The notes beneath the pieces were generated by a model. That model made no database searches. It saw only the letters and a list, made by a program, of their open reading frames with translations, and had not been told where the DNA came from. Below, one piece after another: positions 23,930 through 30,327 of a DNA stretch of 64,000 bases. The stretch comes from Peptoniphilus duerdenii ATCC BAA-1640 (lineage in GTDB: Bacteria > Bacillota > Clostridia > Tissierellales > Peptoniphilaceae), in contig NZ_GL397071.1 of the NCBI RefSeq assembly GCF_000146345.1, positions 1,734,645 to 1,798,644 of the forward strand, read 5' to 3'. A program made the position numbers and the translations under genes. Within the stretch, counting starts at the first letter, position 1, and each line of letters begins with the position of its first letter.

Positions 23930-24505
23930 TCAACTAAATCTTATTGATAACTTTTCTTCCTGAGTTACTTCAACTCCATCTATAACTTCTCCAGTCTCAG
24001 GAATTACTACAACTGAATCTATAACGTCTACCGCCTTTTTAAAGTCAGCCTTATTAACTTCTACTTTAAATCTCATAAATTGCTTCATGTCGTTCTTGTT
24101 AAGGAACTCTAATAACTTTCCATCGTCATATTTCCAGTTGGTTGACTTCCTGATGCTAGCTGTACCTGTAACAGTCTTCAACTTGAAGTTTGGATCTTCC
24201 TCTCTTCTTTGAAGTAGGTAATTTTCAAGTAAATGTTCTAAATATGCCACGTTATTGTCACGTCTTGCTTCTTCTTTCTTAATGAATTGTTGAAGTCTTT
24301 GGATTTCTTCTTTTGCATAATCGATTATTTCTCCAGATCTGTCTTTATTTTCTTTGATCTTACGCATAACCCAATCTGCAGATGAAAGACTATCTACTAC
24401 AAATTGTTTTTGCACTAATTCTTCATTCTCGTCTTCGTCTCTATAAACTTCTCCAAAAGCCTTATACTCGTCATCATAAGTTTTTAATTCTACTTCTTTA
24501 ATCAT
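23930..24505 (-). CDS. Gam-like/host nuclease inhibitor protein
   Basis: 191 residues. A central coiled coil (about 40-95, SSADWVMRKIKENKDRSGEI then QRLQQFIKKEEARRDNNVAY) followed by TVTGTASIRKSTNWKYDDGK and a short beta/alpha tail is the pattern of Gram-positive Gam-like proteins paired with Bet/RecT. It would protect DNA ends from the host RecBCD/AddAB nuclease. Ten bp from the Bet gene. Confidence 0.75.
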   Translation of the reverse strand: MIKEVELKTYDDEYKAFGEVYRDEDENEELVQKQFVVDSLSSADWVMRKIKENKDRSGEIIDYAKEEIQRLQQFIKKEEARRDNNVAYLEHLLENYLLQRREEDPNFKLKTVTGTASIRKSTNWKYDDGKLLEFLNKNDMKQFMRFKVEVNKADFKKAVDVIDSVVVIPETGEVIDGVEVTQEEKLSIRFS

Positions 24506-24741
24506 ATTGCCACCTCTCTATATCCTATTGCTTCTACTATTTCTGACAGATTTTCGTACTCTGCCTCTAACTTTCTTAAATCTTCTTTAGTTGCATTAAT
24601 ATCTATAGCTATCCATTCTTTTTCTTCAGGATAAGGACAGCTCAAATATTTCATTTTTAACTCACTTAAATGTTGAGAAAGTTTTCTGCTTTCTTCAGGA
24701 ATACTCTTCCATTTTTTTATAATTCTTTCAACTTGATTCAT
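24502..24741 (-). CDS. Small coiled-coil phage protein
   Basis: 79 residues from the ATG at 24741, chosen because GGAGG precedes it; a GTG at 24753 is upstream. Mostly amphipathic helix (NQVERIIKKWKSIPEESRKL, then KEDLRKLEAEYENLSEIVEA). Overlaps the Gam-like gene by 4 nt, so the two are coupled. Function unknown. Confidence 0.7.
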   Translation of the reverse strand: MNQVERIIKKWKSIPEESRKLSQHLSELKMKYLSCPYPEEKEWIAIDINATKEDLRKLEAEYENLSEIVEAIGYREVAI

Positions 24742-24805
24742 AATTTCCTCCACATCACCTAATCTGTGATATAATATAGGTGATAAAATATTTTTTATTA
24801 CTTTT

Positions 24806-24842
24806 AGTCCTCTAGCTTTGAACGGTGTGAGGACTTTTTTTT
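24806..24842 (+). terminator. Hairpin with T8 on the plus strand at the end of a minus-strand gene
   Basis: AGTCCTC (24806-24812) pairs with GAGGACT (24829-24835) and is followed by T8 in the plus direction. The stem is built from the last codons of the minus-strand gene at 24812-25024. In the minus direction it has no T-run, so if it terminates, it does so for an antisense transcript. No plus-strand gene is visible nearby. Confidence 0.45.
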
Positions 24843-25024
24843 ATTAATTCTTCAATACAATACTCATTAGTTATAGGTCTTAATAAGCTAAAATCAGTTA
24901 GTGCCGCTGTATCACCTTCGTGGTAATAAACAAAGGCTTTATTTCCTGTAATTCTTTTGATTTTTCCTATCATCATATCGTCGAAGCCTACGTAAATAAC
25001 TAATTGCCCTTCTTTAAAATTCAT
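24812..25024 (-). CDS. Small early phage protein
   Basis: 70 residues: NFKEGQLVIYVGFDDMMIGK then ITGNKAFVYYHEGDTAALTD, a compact beta-rich domain like small phage proteins with an SH3-like fold, followed by a short helix (EYCIEELIKK). Its ATG overlaps the stop of the 32-residue ORF (ATGA). No function assigned. Confidence 0.7.
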   Translation of the reverse strand: MNFKEGQLVIYVGFDDMMIGKIKRITGNKAFVYYHEGDTAALTDFSLLRPITNEYCIEELIKKSPHTVQS

Positions 25025-25119
25025 TCTTTCACCTCAATCTCTACATTTTCAATCCACGCTTTTTTATCTAACTCTCTGTCTATTCCCCATTGTTCAATAT
25101 TTTCTATTAATTCTTTCAT
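25021..25119 (-). CDS. Very small early ORF (32 aa)
   Basis: Starts MKELIENIEQWGIDRELDKK with ATG at 25119 overlapping the stop of the ORF above (ATGA) and GGGGTAG upstream; its stop overlaps the next ATG the same way. The chain of ATGA overlaps argues that it is translated. Function unknown. Confidence 0.6.
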   Translation of the reverse strand: MKELIENIEQWGIDRELDKKAWIENVEIEVKE

Positions 25120-25280
25120 TTTTCTACCCCTGCTAAATTAATCATTATGATGTGAACTTCTCCTCTAAAGGTCTTGCTTTCCACTAATTCTCCAGCTTTT
25201 GCATAGATTTTCTCTTCGCTATATGTTGAATATAGGACCACTCGACTTTTAACGTCGTACAAAATATATAGCTCTTTCAC
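25116..25280 (-). CDS. Small early ORF (54 aa)
   Basis: Starts at a GTG (25280) with GAGGTG 5 nt upstream: MKELYILYDVKSRVVLYSTY and on to EVHIIMINLAGVEK. Reads as a small beta-rich domain. Coupled to the 32-residue ORF by ATGA overlap. Function unknown. Confidence 0.62.
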   Translation of the reverse strand: MKELYILYDVKSRVVLYSTYSEEKIYAKAGELVESKTFRGEVHIIMINLAGVEK

Positions 25281-25290
25281 TTAACACCTC

Positions 25291-25320
25291 TTCTCTACTC
25301 AACTCCTACTCAACTTTAAT
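25291..25320. repeat. TACTCAACTCC-type tandem repeat, left copy
   Basis: CTACTCAACTCCTACTCAAC on the plus strand, i.e. tandem GTTGAGTAGGA in the minus (coding) sense. It lies just after the zinc-ribbon ORF and before the next minus-strand gene, and matches the copy at 25529-25573. Confidence 0.6.
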
Positions 25321-25528
25321 ATCTTTTTTCTTCAGGAATTTTTGCGACTTTCGATCTACACTCGCAACAGTAATAGTAAATGCTTTTTAGTCTATAATCT
25401 GTAGCGTCATAAGCATCAGCATTATAATTAGTAAGTTCTCCATCAGCATCTACACACAATTCAGTAACACCAGAAAATTTTTCTATAATAAAGAAATTTT
25501 CCTCGTTACCACATTTTTTACATTTCAT
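25316..25528 (-). CDS. Zinc-ribbon-like small phage protein
   Basis: 70 residues from the ATG at 25528 (AGGAG upstream). CKKCGN at the N-terminus and YYCCECRSK near the C-terminus give two CxxC knuckles around a central acidic stretch (about 24-45), the layout of a small zinc ribbon. The gene is flanked on both sides by the same 11-bp tandem repeat, suggesting it is a mobile or exchangeable cassette. Function unknown. Confidence 0.7.
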   Translation of the reverse strand: MKCKKCGNEENFFIIEKFSGVTELCVDADGELTNYNADAYDATDYRLKSIYYYCCECRSKVAKIPEEKRY

Positions 25529-25573
25529 GTTTCTCAACTCCTACTCAACTCCTACTCAACGCTACTCAACTCT
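25529..25573. repeat. TACTCAACTCC-type tandem repeat, right copy
   Basis: About four imperfect units of CTACTCAACTC on the plus strand; in the coding sense the unit GAGTTGAGTAG holds the AGGAG that serves as ribosome site for the zinc-ribbon gene. The same unit recurs at 25291-25320. Confidence 0.65.
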
Positions 25574-26019
25574 ACCGCGTATTTTCTGTACTCTTCAGGT
25601 ATATACTTCAAGTGCTTTTCCTTCCAGGTCTGCCTTAAATCCTTATTTCTTCTACAAGCGAAGAAGTGCTCTTCTTTATGAGTCAAGTATTGCTGCTCAC
25701 CATCTGTAGTAACAAGCCCAGGAAGAGGAACTATAAATCTTTTCTCTTCTTCTCTTTCATCAGGCGGTGTCTTTGCATACTCTACAAAGATATCAAGTAG
25801 CTCTGCTCTAATATCATCTTCTAAACTTAAAAAATTTACATACATTGTTTCTAGTGCATTTGCTTTTCTCTCATAGATTCTAGCAATCATAAGATCTTTA
25901 AGATCTTCATCAGCAACCATAAATATTTCTGTCTCGAAAATATATTTTCTTACTTTGAAATGCAGGTTATGTTTCTTTTCGATTTTTTCGAGTCTTTTTA
26001 CTAATTCATCAATTCTCAT
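25552..26019 (-). CDS. Early phage protein with a conserved C-terminal LTHKEEHFFA-type motif
   Basis: 155 residues. The N-terminal half is helical (MRIDELVKRLEKIEKKHNLH). The C-terminal half, FIVPLPGLVTTDGEQQYLTH then FFACRRNKDLRQTWKEKHLK and YIPEEYRKYAVEL, is a motif I recognise from many small early phage proteins (DUF1642-like), of unknown function. Its end reaches into the tandem repeat. Confidence 0.7.
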   Translation of the reverse strand: MRIDELVKRLEKIEKKHNLHFKVRKYIFETEIFMVADEDLKDLMIARIYERKANALETMYVNFLSLEDDIRAELLDIFVEYAKTPPDEREEEKRFIVPLPGLVTTDGEQQYLTHKEEHFFACRRNKDLRQTWKEKHLKYIPEEYRKYAVELSSVE

Positions 26020-26053
26020 TTTTTACCTCAACTATTTCCATTTTTGCAATAGT

Positions 26054-26248
26054 TCATCTTTTTTCCGCAAAGATTCCAGGATAAAACCTAGATCCATAAT
26101 CCAAGATTTGTTGAATGTCTCTATTTTCATCTTCTCCATCAGCTATGCCGATATAGTACTTGTCTTCATAGCCAGTGTCTACCTTAACGATTCCAATTAC
26201 TTTTGCAGTGCCTAAAACCGTGTACCAATATGCTCTCAATTCTTTCAT
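26054..26248 (-). CDS. Small early phage protein
   Basis: 64 residues: RAYWYTVLGTAKVIGIVKVD, GYEDKYYIGIADGEDENRDI then QILDYGSRFYPGIF. Beta-rich with an acidic turn. AGGAGGA precedes the ATG. No family recognised. Confidence 0.62.
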   Translation of the reverse strand: MKELRAYWYTVLGTAKVIGIVKVDTGYEDKYYIGIADGEDENRDIQQILDYGSRFYPGIFAEKR

Positions 26249-26291
26249 GTCTTTCCTCCTAATTTTTTCTACTCCCGATTCTTCCTCTAGC

Positions 26292-26783
26292 TTAAATATC
26301 TCCTAAAAAGGATCCATACATATCGGGAAAAAATTCATCTCCCTCAATAATAATTGATGGTAAAATCTTCATCTTTATTAAAGGAAGCCTTCCAGCTATG
26401 TTTGGATGTATTTCTTCAAAATCTTCAAAAGTATAATTTACCAAATCAAACATCACATCAGAAATATATACTTGAAATTCATCTTCTAATTCTACAACAC
26501 CAGTTAAAAGCCTAAACATAAAACAGTCTTCATCTTCCTCAATGTCATAGGAAAAAGATATATCCATAATTAACTTTAAATAAGAATTAATTCTGTCGTG
26601 ATCATCATAGAAATCTTTTGAAATACGGATCCATTTACTAGATGTAGATTTTCTCTTTTGTAATATGAAATTCAATAACTTGAAAAGGACAAAATCAGCA
26701 TCCATTTCTCCATATTCTATTTCACCAATTCCAGTCTTAACACATATGAAATTTTTAATTCCTCTTAAATATTCTTCTTCCAT
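26292..26783 (-). CDS. Early phage protein of unknown function
   Basis: 163 residues, strongly acidic. It opens MEEEYLRGIKNFICVKTGIG, with KSTSSKWIRISKDFYDDHDR in the middle and a hydrophobic-acidic C-terminus ending FFPDMYGSFLGDI. AGGAGATAAAG precedes the ATG. No domain recognised; the acidic charge would suit a protein that mimics DNA or binds a host factor, but nothing shows this. Confidence 0.6.
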   Translation of the reverse strand: MEEEYLRGIKNFICVKTGIGEIEYGEMDADFVLFKLLNFILQKRKSTSSKWIRISKDFYDDHDRINSYLKLIMDISFSYDIEEDEDCFMFRLLTGVVELEDEFQVYISDVMFDLVNYTFEDFEEIHPNIAGRLPLIKMKILPSIIIEGDEFFPDMYGSFLGDI

Positions 26784-26785
26784 CT

Positions 26786-27094
26786 TTATCTCCTAATGAT
26801 TTCTATCTTCTTTTCTTCGTTTATAGTCTTTACTATGTCATTTAAATTTAAATACTCTTTGTCAATGCTGTCGTAAGTGTCATAAACGATATCCAAGAAT
26901 CTCTCAAGCCTCACTCTTCCAAAACCAAATCCGTCAATCAGTGCCAAAACAGGTACAGCTATAGAGTAGTCAGTAGCTTTCTTTATTGCCTCATCTCTAC
27001 CTTGGATGTAGCCTTGTTTTACGTATCCGCGGATGTCATCCATGGTCACGTTATATGTCGGAGTCTTGACCTTCTTCTCTTTCTTCTTTGCCAT
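26786..27094 (-). CDS. Early phage protein
   Basis: 102 residues from the ATG at 27094; an ATG at 27112 overlaps the upstream gene more. A basic start (MAKKKEKKVKTPTYNVTMDD) and then GYIQGRDEAIKKATDYSIAV, VLALIDGFGFGRVRLERFLD, resembling small phage proteins that hold a degenerate DNA-binding or RusA-neighbour domain. Function unknown. Confidence 0.62.
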   Translation of the reverse strand: MAKKKEKKVKTPTYNVTMDDIRGYVKQGYIQGRDEAIKKATDYSIAVPVLALIDGFGFGRVRLERFLDIVYDTYDSIDKEYLNLNDIVKTINEEKKIEIIRR

Positions 27095-27096
27095 AT

Positions 27097-27237
27097 CTAT
27101 ATCGGCTCGCATGAAAGATAAAAGATAAAGAGTATCACTACTACTCCCCAGATAAACCTAATGAAATTTTTTAAAAACCGCCACAATGGAGCGTTAAAAT
27201 TAAGGATCACTTTTCCATGACTATTAACTAATTTCAT
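27097..27237 (-). CDS. Small single-span membrane protein
   Basis: 46 residues from the ATG at 27237, with AAAAAGGGGG upstream. Residues about 25-43 (FIRFIWGVVVILFIFYLSC) form one hydrophobic segment after a basic flank, so the N-terminus is probably cytoplasmic. Overlaps the neighbouring genes slightly. Function unknown. Confidence 0.55.
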   Translation of the reverse strand: MKLVNSHGKVILNFNAPLWRFLKNFIRFIWGVVVILFIFYLSCEPI

Positions 27238-27391
27238 TTTTATCCCCCTTTTTCCTAAACTTTTCTCCGATGACAAAGCCATCAGAGTATTCAACGATCT
27301 TCCAACCTTCATCCATGAGCATTCTGACGATCCTCACTCTTTCTTTAAAGCTTTCATACTTTACGCAGGTCACCATTCTTATAAAGTTCAT
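27224..27391 (-). CDS. Small early ORF (55 aa)
   Basis: Starts MNFIRMVTCVKYESFKERVR with ATG at 27391, then MDEGWKIVEYSDGFVIGEKF. A compact alpha/beta fold is plausible. It overlaps the start of the small membrane-protein gene by 14 nt, the usual packing in this operon. Function unknown. Confidence 0.55.
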   Translation of the reverse strand: MNFIRMVTCVKYESFKERVRIVRMLMDEGWKIVEYSDGFVIGEKFRKKGDKNEIS

Positions 27392-27397
27392 TTTTCA

Positions 27398-27631
27398 TCA
27401 GCTATCCATCCAATCATCGAGCCAATCTTTCTTAAAGATATAACTTCTAGATCCTTTATATCTGAATCTTATATTGCCTGCATAGACTTCTTTTAAAAGT
27501 TGTCTATAGCTGATACTTAGATACTCAGCCGCTTCTTCAGCACTGAAGATTACCTTAGGCTTCATCTTTTCAGCTATAGCTTTTGCCAAGCCTTCAATCG
27601 TGCCTTGGTCTAATCTAATTAAATTTTCCAT
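27398..27631 (-). CDS. Excisionase-like DNA-binding protein
   Basis: 77 residues. The last 50, VIFSAEEAAEYLSISYRQLL then YIFKKDWLDDWMDS, form the MerR-like winged helix of the excisionase/helix_turn_helix_17 family; the N-terminus (IRLDQGTIEGLAKAIAEKMK) is a short helix. Proteins of this type direct integrase towards excision or act as small regulators. It lies early in the leftward operon. Confidence 0.78.
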   Translation of the reverse strand: MENLIRLDQGTIEGLAKAIAEKMKPKVIFSAEEAAEYLSISYRQLLKEVYAGNIRFRYKGSRSYIFKKDWLDDWMDS

Positions 27632-27656
27632 CTTATATCCACCTTTAATTTTTATT

Positions 27657-27685
27657 TGTTATAATCACCATAAGGAGGTGATTAT
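27657..27685 (+). promoter_or_regulatory. Extended -10 promoter overlapped by a perfect inverted repeat
   Basis: TG-T-TATAAT (27657-27665) is an extended -10 element for the plus-strand gene at 27687. ATAATCACC (27661-27669) and GGTGATTAT (27677-27685) are perfect 9-bp inverted arms that overlap the -10 and the AAGGAGG ribosome site, so a repressor bound here would block both steps. Confidence 0.6.
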
Positions 27686-27686
27686 A

Positions 27687-28055
27687 TTGAAAAGAGACCT
27701 AGACCTAATTCGAGATATGTTAATCAAAATAGAAGATTTAACTCCTTCAAAAGAAGTGACATTAGAAGATTTTTTAGAACTATCTTCTGACAAAGATAAA
27801 CTTTATTATCATTTAGAATTAATAATAGATAATAATTTTATTTCATACAAAGCCATGCCTTGTATGGGAGCTAAATATAATTTATTTATAATTCACAGAT
27901 TAACTTCTCAAGGTCATGACTACCTAGATTCTGTTAGAGATCCTGGAATATACAAAGAGACCAAATCTAAAATAGGTTCTTTAGTTAAATCCTGTTCTCT
28001 TGCAGTCTTCCAAGCTACAGCTGAATCCGTAATTAAATCTCATCTAGGCATTTAG
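27687..28055 (+). CDS. DUF2513-like protein
   Basis: 122 residues from a TTG at 27687 with AAGGAGGTGAT upstream; the longer in-frame ATG at 27600 is rejected. MKRDLDLIRDMLIKIEDL, YYHLELIIDNNFISYKA and RLTSQGHDYLDSVRDPGIY are the hallmarks of DUF2513, a winged-helix-like family common in phages and accessory regions. It is opposite to all flanking early genes and has its own promoter and palindrome, so it is probably expressed separately, perhaps in the lysogen. Confidence 0.82.
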   Translation: MKRDLDLIRDMLIKIEDLTPSKEVTLEDFLELSSDKDKLYYHLELIIDNNFISYKAMPCMGAKYNLFIIHRLTSQGHDYLDSVRDPGIYKETKSKIGSLVKSCSLAVFQATAESVIKSHLGI

Positions 28056-28233
28056 CCTCATAACAAATAATTTCATTAAAGAGTCTTTCAAGTTTTGAGT
28101 ACTTAGAAAATAACTCTTCATTTTTTTCATAAATATTAGAATTAATTTCCTCTCTAAGTTCTTTTTTATGTTTTTGAAGGACTCTTATTCTTTCCATATT
28201 CATTTCTTTTAAAAGTAATGATTTACTTTCCAT
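28033..28233 (-). CDS. Small coiled-coil early protein
   Basis: 66 residues from the ATG at 28233 (GAGGTGTAAG upstream). Almost wholly charged helix (MNMERIRVLQKHKKELREEI). It follows the Cro-like gene by 17 nt and overlaps the convergent DUF2513 gene by 23 nt at the 3' ends. Function unknown. Confidence 0.6.
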   Translation of the reverse strand: MESKSLLLKEMNMERIRVLQKHKKELREEINSNIYEKNEELFSKYSKLERLFNEIICYEAKCLDEI

Positions 28234-28250
28234 CTTACACCTCAATTAAT

Positions 28251-28463
28251 TTAAAGTTTGCCAACTGTGAATTTTATAGGCAAAAAAATATCATTTTTAT
28301 TGACATTTAAAATCTTAGATATTTTGTTTACAGTCTCAACAGGTAAATTTCTCTTGCCTGTTTCGTATTGGCAATACGTAGATACTGCAATGCCAAGAAG
28401 ATCCGCCATATCTTTTTGAGTTTTACTATTTTCTTCTCTGATTTCTGCCAAAGATTTTTTCAC
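28251..28463 (-). CDS. Cro-like HTH regulator
   Basis: 70 residues from a GTG at 28463 with GGAGGTGATT upstream. EIREENSKTQKDMADLLGIA then VSTYCQYETGKRNLPVET is an HTH_3 (Cro/C1) domain and nearly the whole protein. It is the first gene of the leftward early operon, driven by a consensus promoter, and faces the CI-like repressor, so it is the likely lytic-side regulator. Confidence 0.88.
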   Translation of the reverse strand: MKKSLAEIREENSKTQKDMADLLGIAVSTYCQYETGKRNLPVETVNKISKILNVNKNDIFLPIKFTVGKL

Positions 28464-28505
28464 AGAATCACCTCCAATAATTTGCTATACGTGAAGTATA
28501 ATATA

Positions 28506-28534
28506 ATTATATATTCACAGTTAGCAAATGTCAA
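28506..28534 (-). promoter_or_regulatory. Consensus leftward early promoter
   Basis: Minus-strand TTGACA (28534-28529), a 17-nt spacer and TATAAT (28511-28506), both hexamers perfect. It drives the Cro-like gene and the early operon. The operator at 28513-28529 fills the spacer and reaches the -35. Confidence 0.9.
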
Positions 28535-28563
28535 CACTTTCATTCACTTTTTGTGAATTTATA

Positions 28564-28592
28564 TTTTCTAATTGCAAAATTTGATATATAAT
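28564..28592 (+). promoter_or_regulatory. Rightward repressor promoter
   Basis: TATAAT at 28587-28592 with a poor -35 (TTTTCT, 28564-28569) at 17-nt spacing. The perfect operator at 28593-28609 begins at the base after the -10, which implies autorepression by the CI-like protein. Confidence 0.6.
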
Positions 28593-28621
28593 ATTCACAA
28601 ATAGTGAATGAGGCGATAAGA

Positions 28622-29002
28622 ATGATTTCAAATTTAGGAAGCAATATTAAATATTTAAGGGAAAAAAATAATTTATCTCAAAAAGAATTGGCAAAAATAT
28701 TAAATATAAGTAATTCTACATTATCTCAATATGAAAGTAATGTAAGAGTTCCTAGTGACGATATTAAAATTTTAATAGCTGATTATTTTAATGTTTCTTT
28801 GGACTATCTTCTTGGTCGTTCTTCTAATCCTCATAAAAATAACAAAAAAACAAAAGTTGATGAACTTGAAGAAGATTTTCCTGAAGGGATCTCTGTGCTC
28901 TATAGAGCTAATCAAAAGCTAACTCCAGAGCAGAAAGATACAATGATTCGTATGATTAAGGCTACATTCTTCGATGATGAAGATGATAATAAAAGCAAAT
29001 AG
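28622..29002 (+). CDS. CI-like repressor (HTH_3)
   Basis: 126 residues from the ATG at 28622 (GAGGCGA upstream; an ATG at 28604 overlaps the operator). NIKYLREKNNLSQKELAKIL then NISNSTLSQYESNVRVPSDD is an XRE-type HTH; LSLDYLLGR-like VSLDYLLGRSS ends the domain. No LexA-type autocleavage domain is present, so inactivation probably needs a separate protease, consistent with the ImmA-like gene 700 bp downstream. Confidence 0.88.
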   Translation: MISNLGSNIKYLREKNNLSQKELAKILNISNSTLSQYESNVRVPSDDIKILIADYFNVSLDYLLGRSSNPHKNNKKTKVDELEEDFPEGISVLYRANQKLTPEQKDTMIRMIKATFFDDEDDNKSK

Positions 29003-29011
29003 GAGGTAATT

Positions 29012-29524
29012 ATGGGATATGTAATTGTTATTGGATTTTGTATTGTAATGCTAATCTATAGCATTAACTACCAAAACAAGAGAAAAGCTTTATTTAAAGA
29101 ACGTCAACTTGCAAATCCTTTAGAAAATATTACTAAAGAATTTAAAATTAATAATCCTGCTTTTGAAAAAACTACAATTCAAATTGACGAGCCAAATAAG
29201 AAATTCTCTGTAGATTATGAAGTATTTAATTTCAAAGATCTTTTAGATTTCGATTATAAACTTGACGGAGAAACAATAATCAGCGGTAAAGGTCTATCCA
29301 CAGTAGCAGGTGGTGTTACTTTTGGTCTTCTAGGAGCTATGGCAGGAGCCTCAGGAAAAAGAAAACAAAAAGAAAAAATTAGAAAAGCTACATTAATATT
29401 GAGGATGGATAGCCTAGAAAGATCTAACATTAATATTGAAATCTTACCTGCTATTGCAAAGTCATCACAGATTGAAGACTTAATCAGTGCTTTTAAATAC
29501 ATTAAGGTTCACTCTGCAGATTAA
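29012..29524 (+). CDS. Membrane-anchored protein of the lysogeny module
   Basis: 170 residues with AGGAGGTAATT before the ATG. Residues 2-20 are one hydrophobic anchor; about 75-110 is a Gly-rich turn (VAGGVTFGLLGAMAGASGKR) of the type seen in many phage/plasmid proteins with an associated PH-like fold. Ten bp after the repressor and so expressed in the lysogen. Such genes are often superinfection-exclusion or surface-modifying factors; this one is not recognised with certainty. Confidence 0.65.
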   Translation: MGYVIVIGFCIVMLIYSINYQNKRKALFKERQLANPLENITKEFKINNPAFEKTTIQIDEPNKKFSVDYEVFNFKDLLDFDYKLDGETIISGKGLSTVAGGVTFGLLGAMAGASGKRKQKEKIRKATLILRMDSLERSNINIEILPAIAKSSQIEDLISAFKYIKVHSAD

Positions 29525-29577
29525 TACTTGTTGAGGTCAACAAATTCCGATATTTCAATATTTAAAGTTATAAAATA

Positions 29578-29631
29578 ATTAATCCTTGGAAGTAGCTCTC
29601 TCACCATTAGGTGGCAAAACCAAGGATTGAT
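29578..29631. other. Long structured inverted repeat (candidate RNA element)
   Basis: ATTAATCCTTGG (29578-29589) pairs with CCAAGGATTGAT (29620-29631) over 12 bp with one wobble. Inside is a second stem, CACC-ATTA-GGTG (29602-29613), with unequal internal loops (12 and 6 nt). No T-run follows, so it is not a standard terminator. It lies between the membrane-protein gene and the immA-like gene. Confidence 0.5.
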
Positions 29632-29686
29632 TATAAAATACAAATTTTAAGGGAAATTATGTCCCTATATATTTTTTATTTTTAAA

Positions 29687-29700
29687 AGAACATATGTTCT
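29687..29700 (+). promoter_or_regulatory. LexA (SOS) box-like palindrome before immA-like gene
   Basis: AGAACATATGTTCT matches the core of the Gram-positive LexA/DinR box, GAAC-RNRY-GTTC, exactly. It ends 14 bp before the ATG of the ImmA-like gene, with GTGAGGTAAT as ribosome site between. Confidence 0.7.
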
Positions 29701-29714
29701 TAAAGTGAGGTAAT

Positions 29715-30305
29715 ATGAACGCTTTAGAGTATAACTTAAGGTATGCTACGAGCATAGCAAATTATATCCATAAGAATATTTCACCAGATGAAAGGCTGCT
29801 TCCAATTTTTCTTGGTGATATTTTGAAATATAGAGATGACATCATTGTTAAATACAAGAATTTACACGGATTAGATGGCTGCACAGTCTATAATGAAAAA
29901 ACTAAAAAATATTTAATAGCTATAGATAATGTTAATTATGAGCGTGAAAGACAGAGGTTCACTCTTGCCCATGAGCTTGGGCATATCTTTTTACAGCATC
30001 ATACTAAAAATAAAGATTTACCAGAGTATATCAAAGAGCAATCGGCAAATGCCTTTGCAGGTGAACTGCTCATGCCCTTAGAAATGATGAAAAAAACTTC
30101 ACGATTTCCTGATGATTATATCTTCAGCCTTTTCGGTGTAAGTATCTCAGCTTTTAACTGTAGAAAAGATTTTATAAAAAGATTTATAGATTTAGAAAAA
30201 GTAAAAGATGATGAAGTTGCCTATAGTTTTAAAGAAATTTTTAAATATACAAAAAATTACAAGATTTTAAAAGGGTACTACCCTTCTAAAATAAATTTAA
30301 TCTAA
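29715..30305 (+). CDS. ImmA-like zinc metallopeptidase
   Basis: 196 residues. H86-E-L-G-H90 in FTLAHELGHIFLQHH, then SANAFAGELLMP (third ligand Glu region), is the ImmA/IrrE (COG2856) signature. In ICEBs1 and related elements ImmA cleaves the HTH repressor after DNA damage. Here it sits in the same rightward string as the CI-like repressor and integrase, and a LexA-type box precedes it. The C-terminal 70 residues are the variable recognition part. Confidence 0.88.
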   Translation: MNALEYNLRYATSIANYIHKNISPDERLLPIFLGDILKYRDDIIVKYKNLHGLDGCTVYNEKTKKYLIAIDNVNYERERQRFTLAHELGHIFLQHHTKNKDLPEYIKEQSANAFAGELLMPLEMMKKTSRFPDDYIFSLFGVSISAFNCRKDFIKRFIDLEKVKDDEVAYSFKEIFKYTKNYKILKGYYPSKINLI

Positions 30306-30327
30306 AAAATGTTGAGGTGATGATTTA

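Larger units (their letters stand above)
28480..28609. promoter_or_regulatory. Lysogeny switch: four operators of ATTCAC-N5-GTGAAT type
   Basis: Seventeen-bp sites at 28480-28496 (ATTTGC-N5-GTGAAG), 28513-28529 (ATTCAC-N5-GCAAAT), 28542-28558 (perfect) and 28593-28609 (perfect). The two imperfect sites cover the leftward promoter; one perfect site is directly downstream of the rightward -10. This is a CI/Cro-type operator set in which strong and weak sites are assigned to opposite promoters. Confidence 0.8.

Noticed and set aside
25291..25573. Tandem repeats as a CRISPR array
   Set aside because: Units are 11 bp, contiguous and without spacers; no cas genes are in the window.
29650..29680. 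AGGGA-aattatg-TCCCT followed by a T-rich stretch as a terminator before the immA-like gene
   Set aside because: The stem is only 5 bp and the T-rich stretch is interrupted; too weak to list as a feature.
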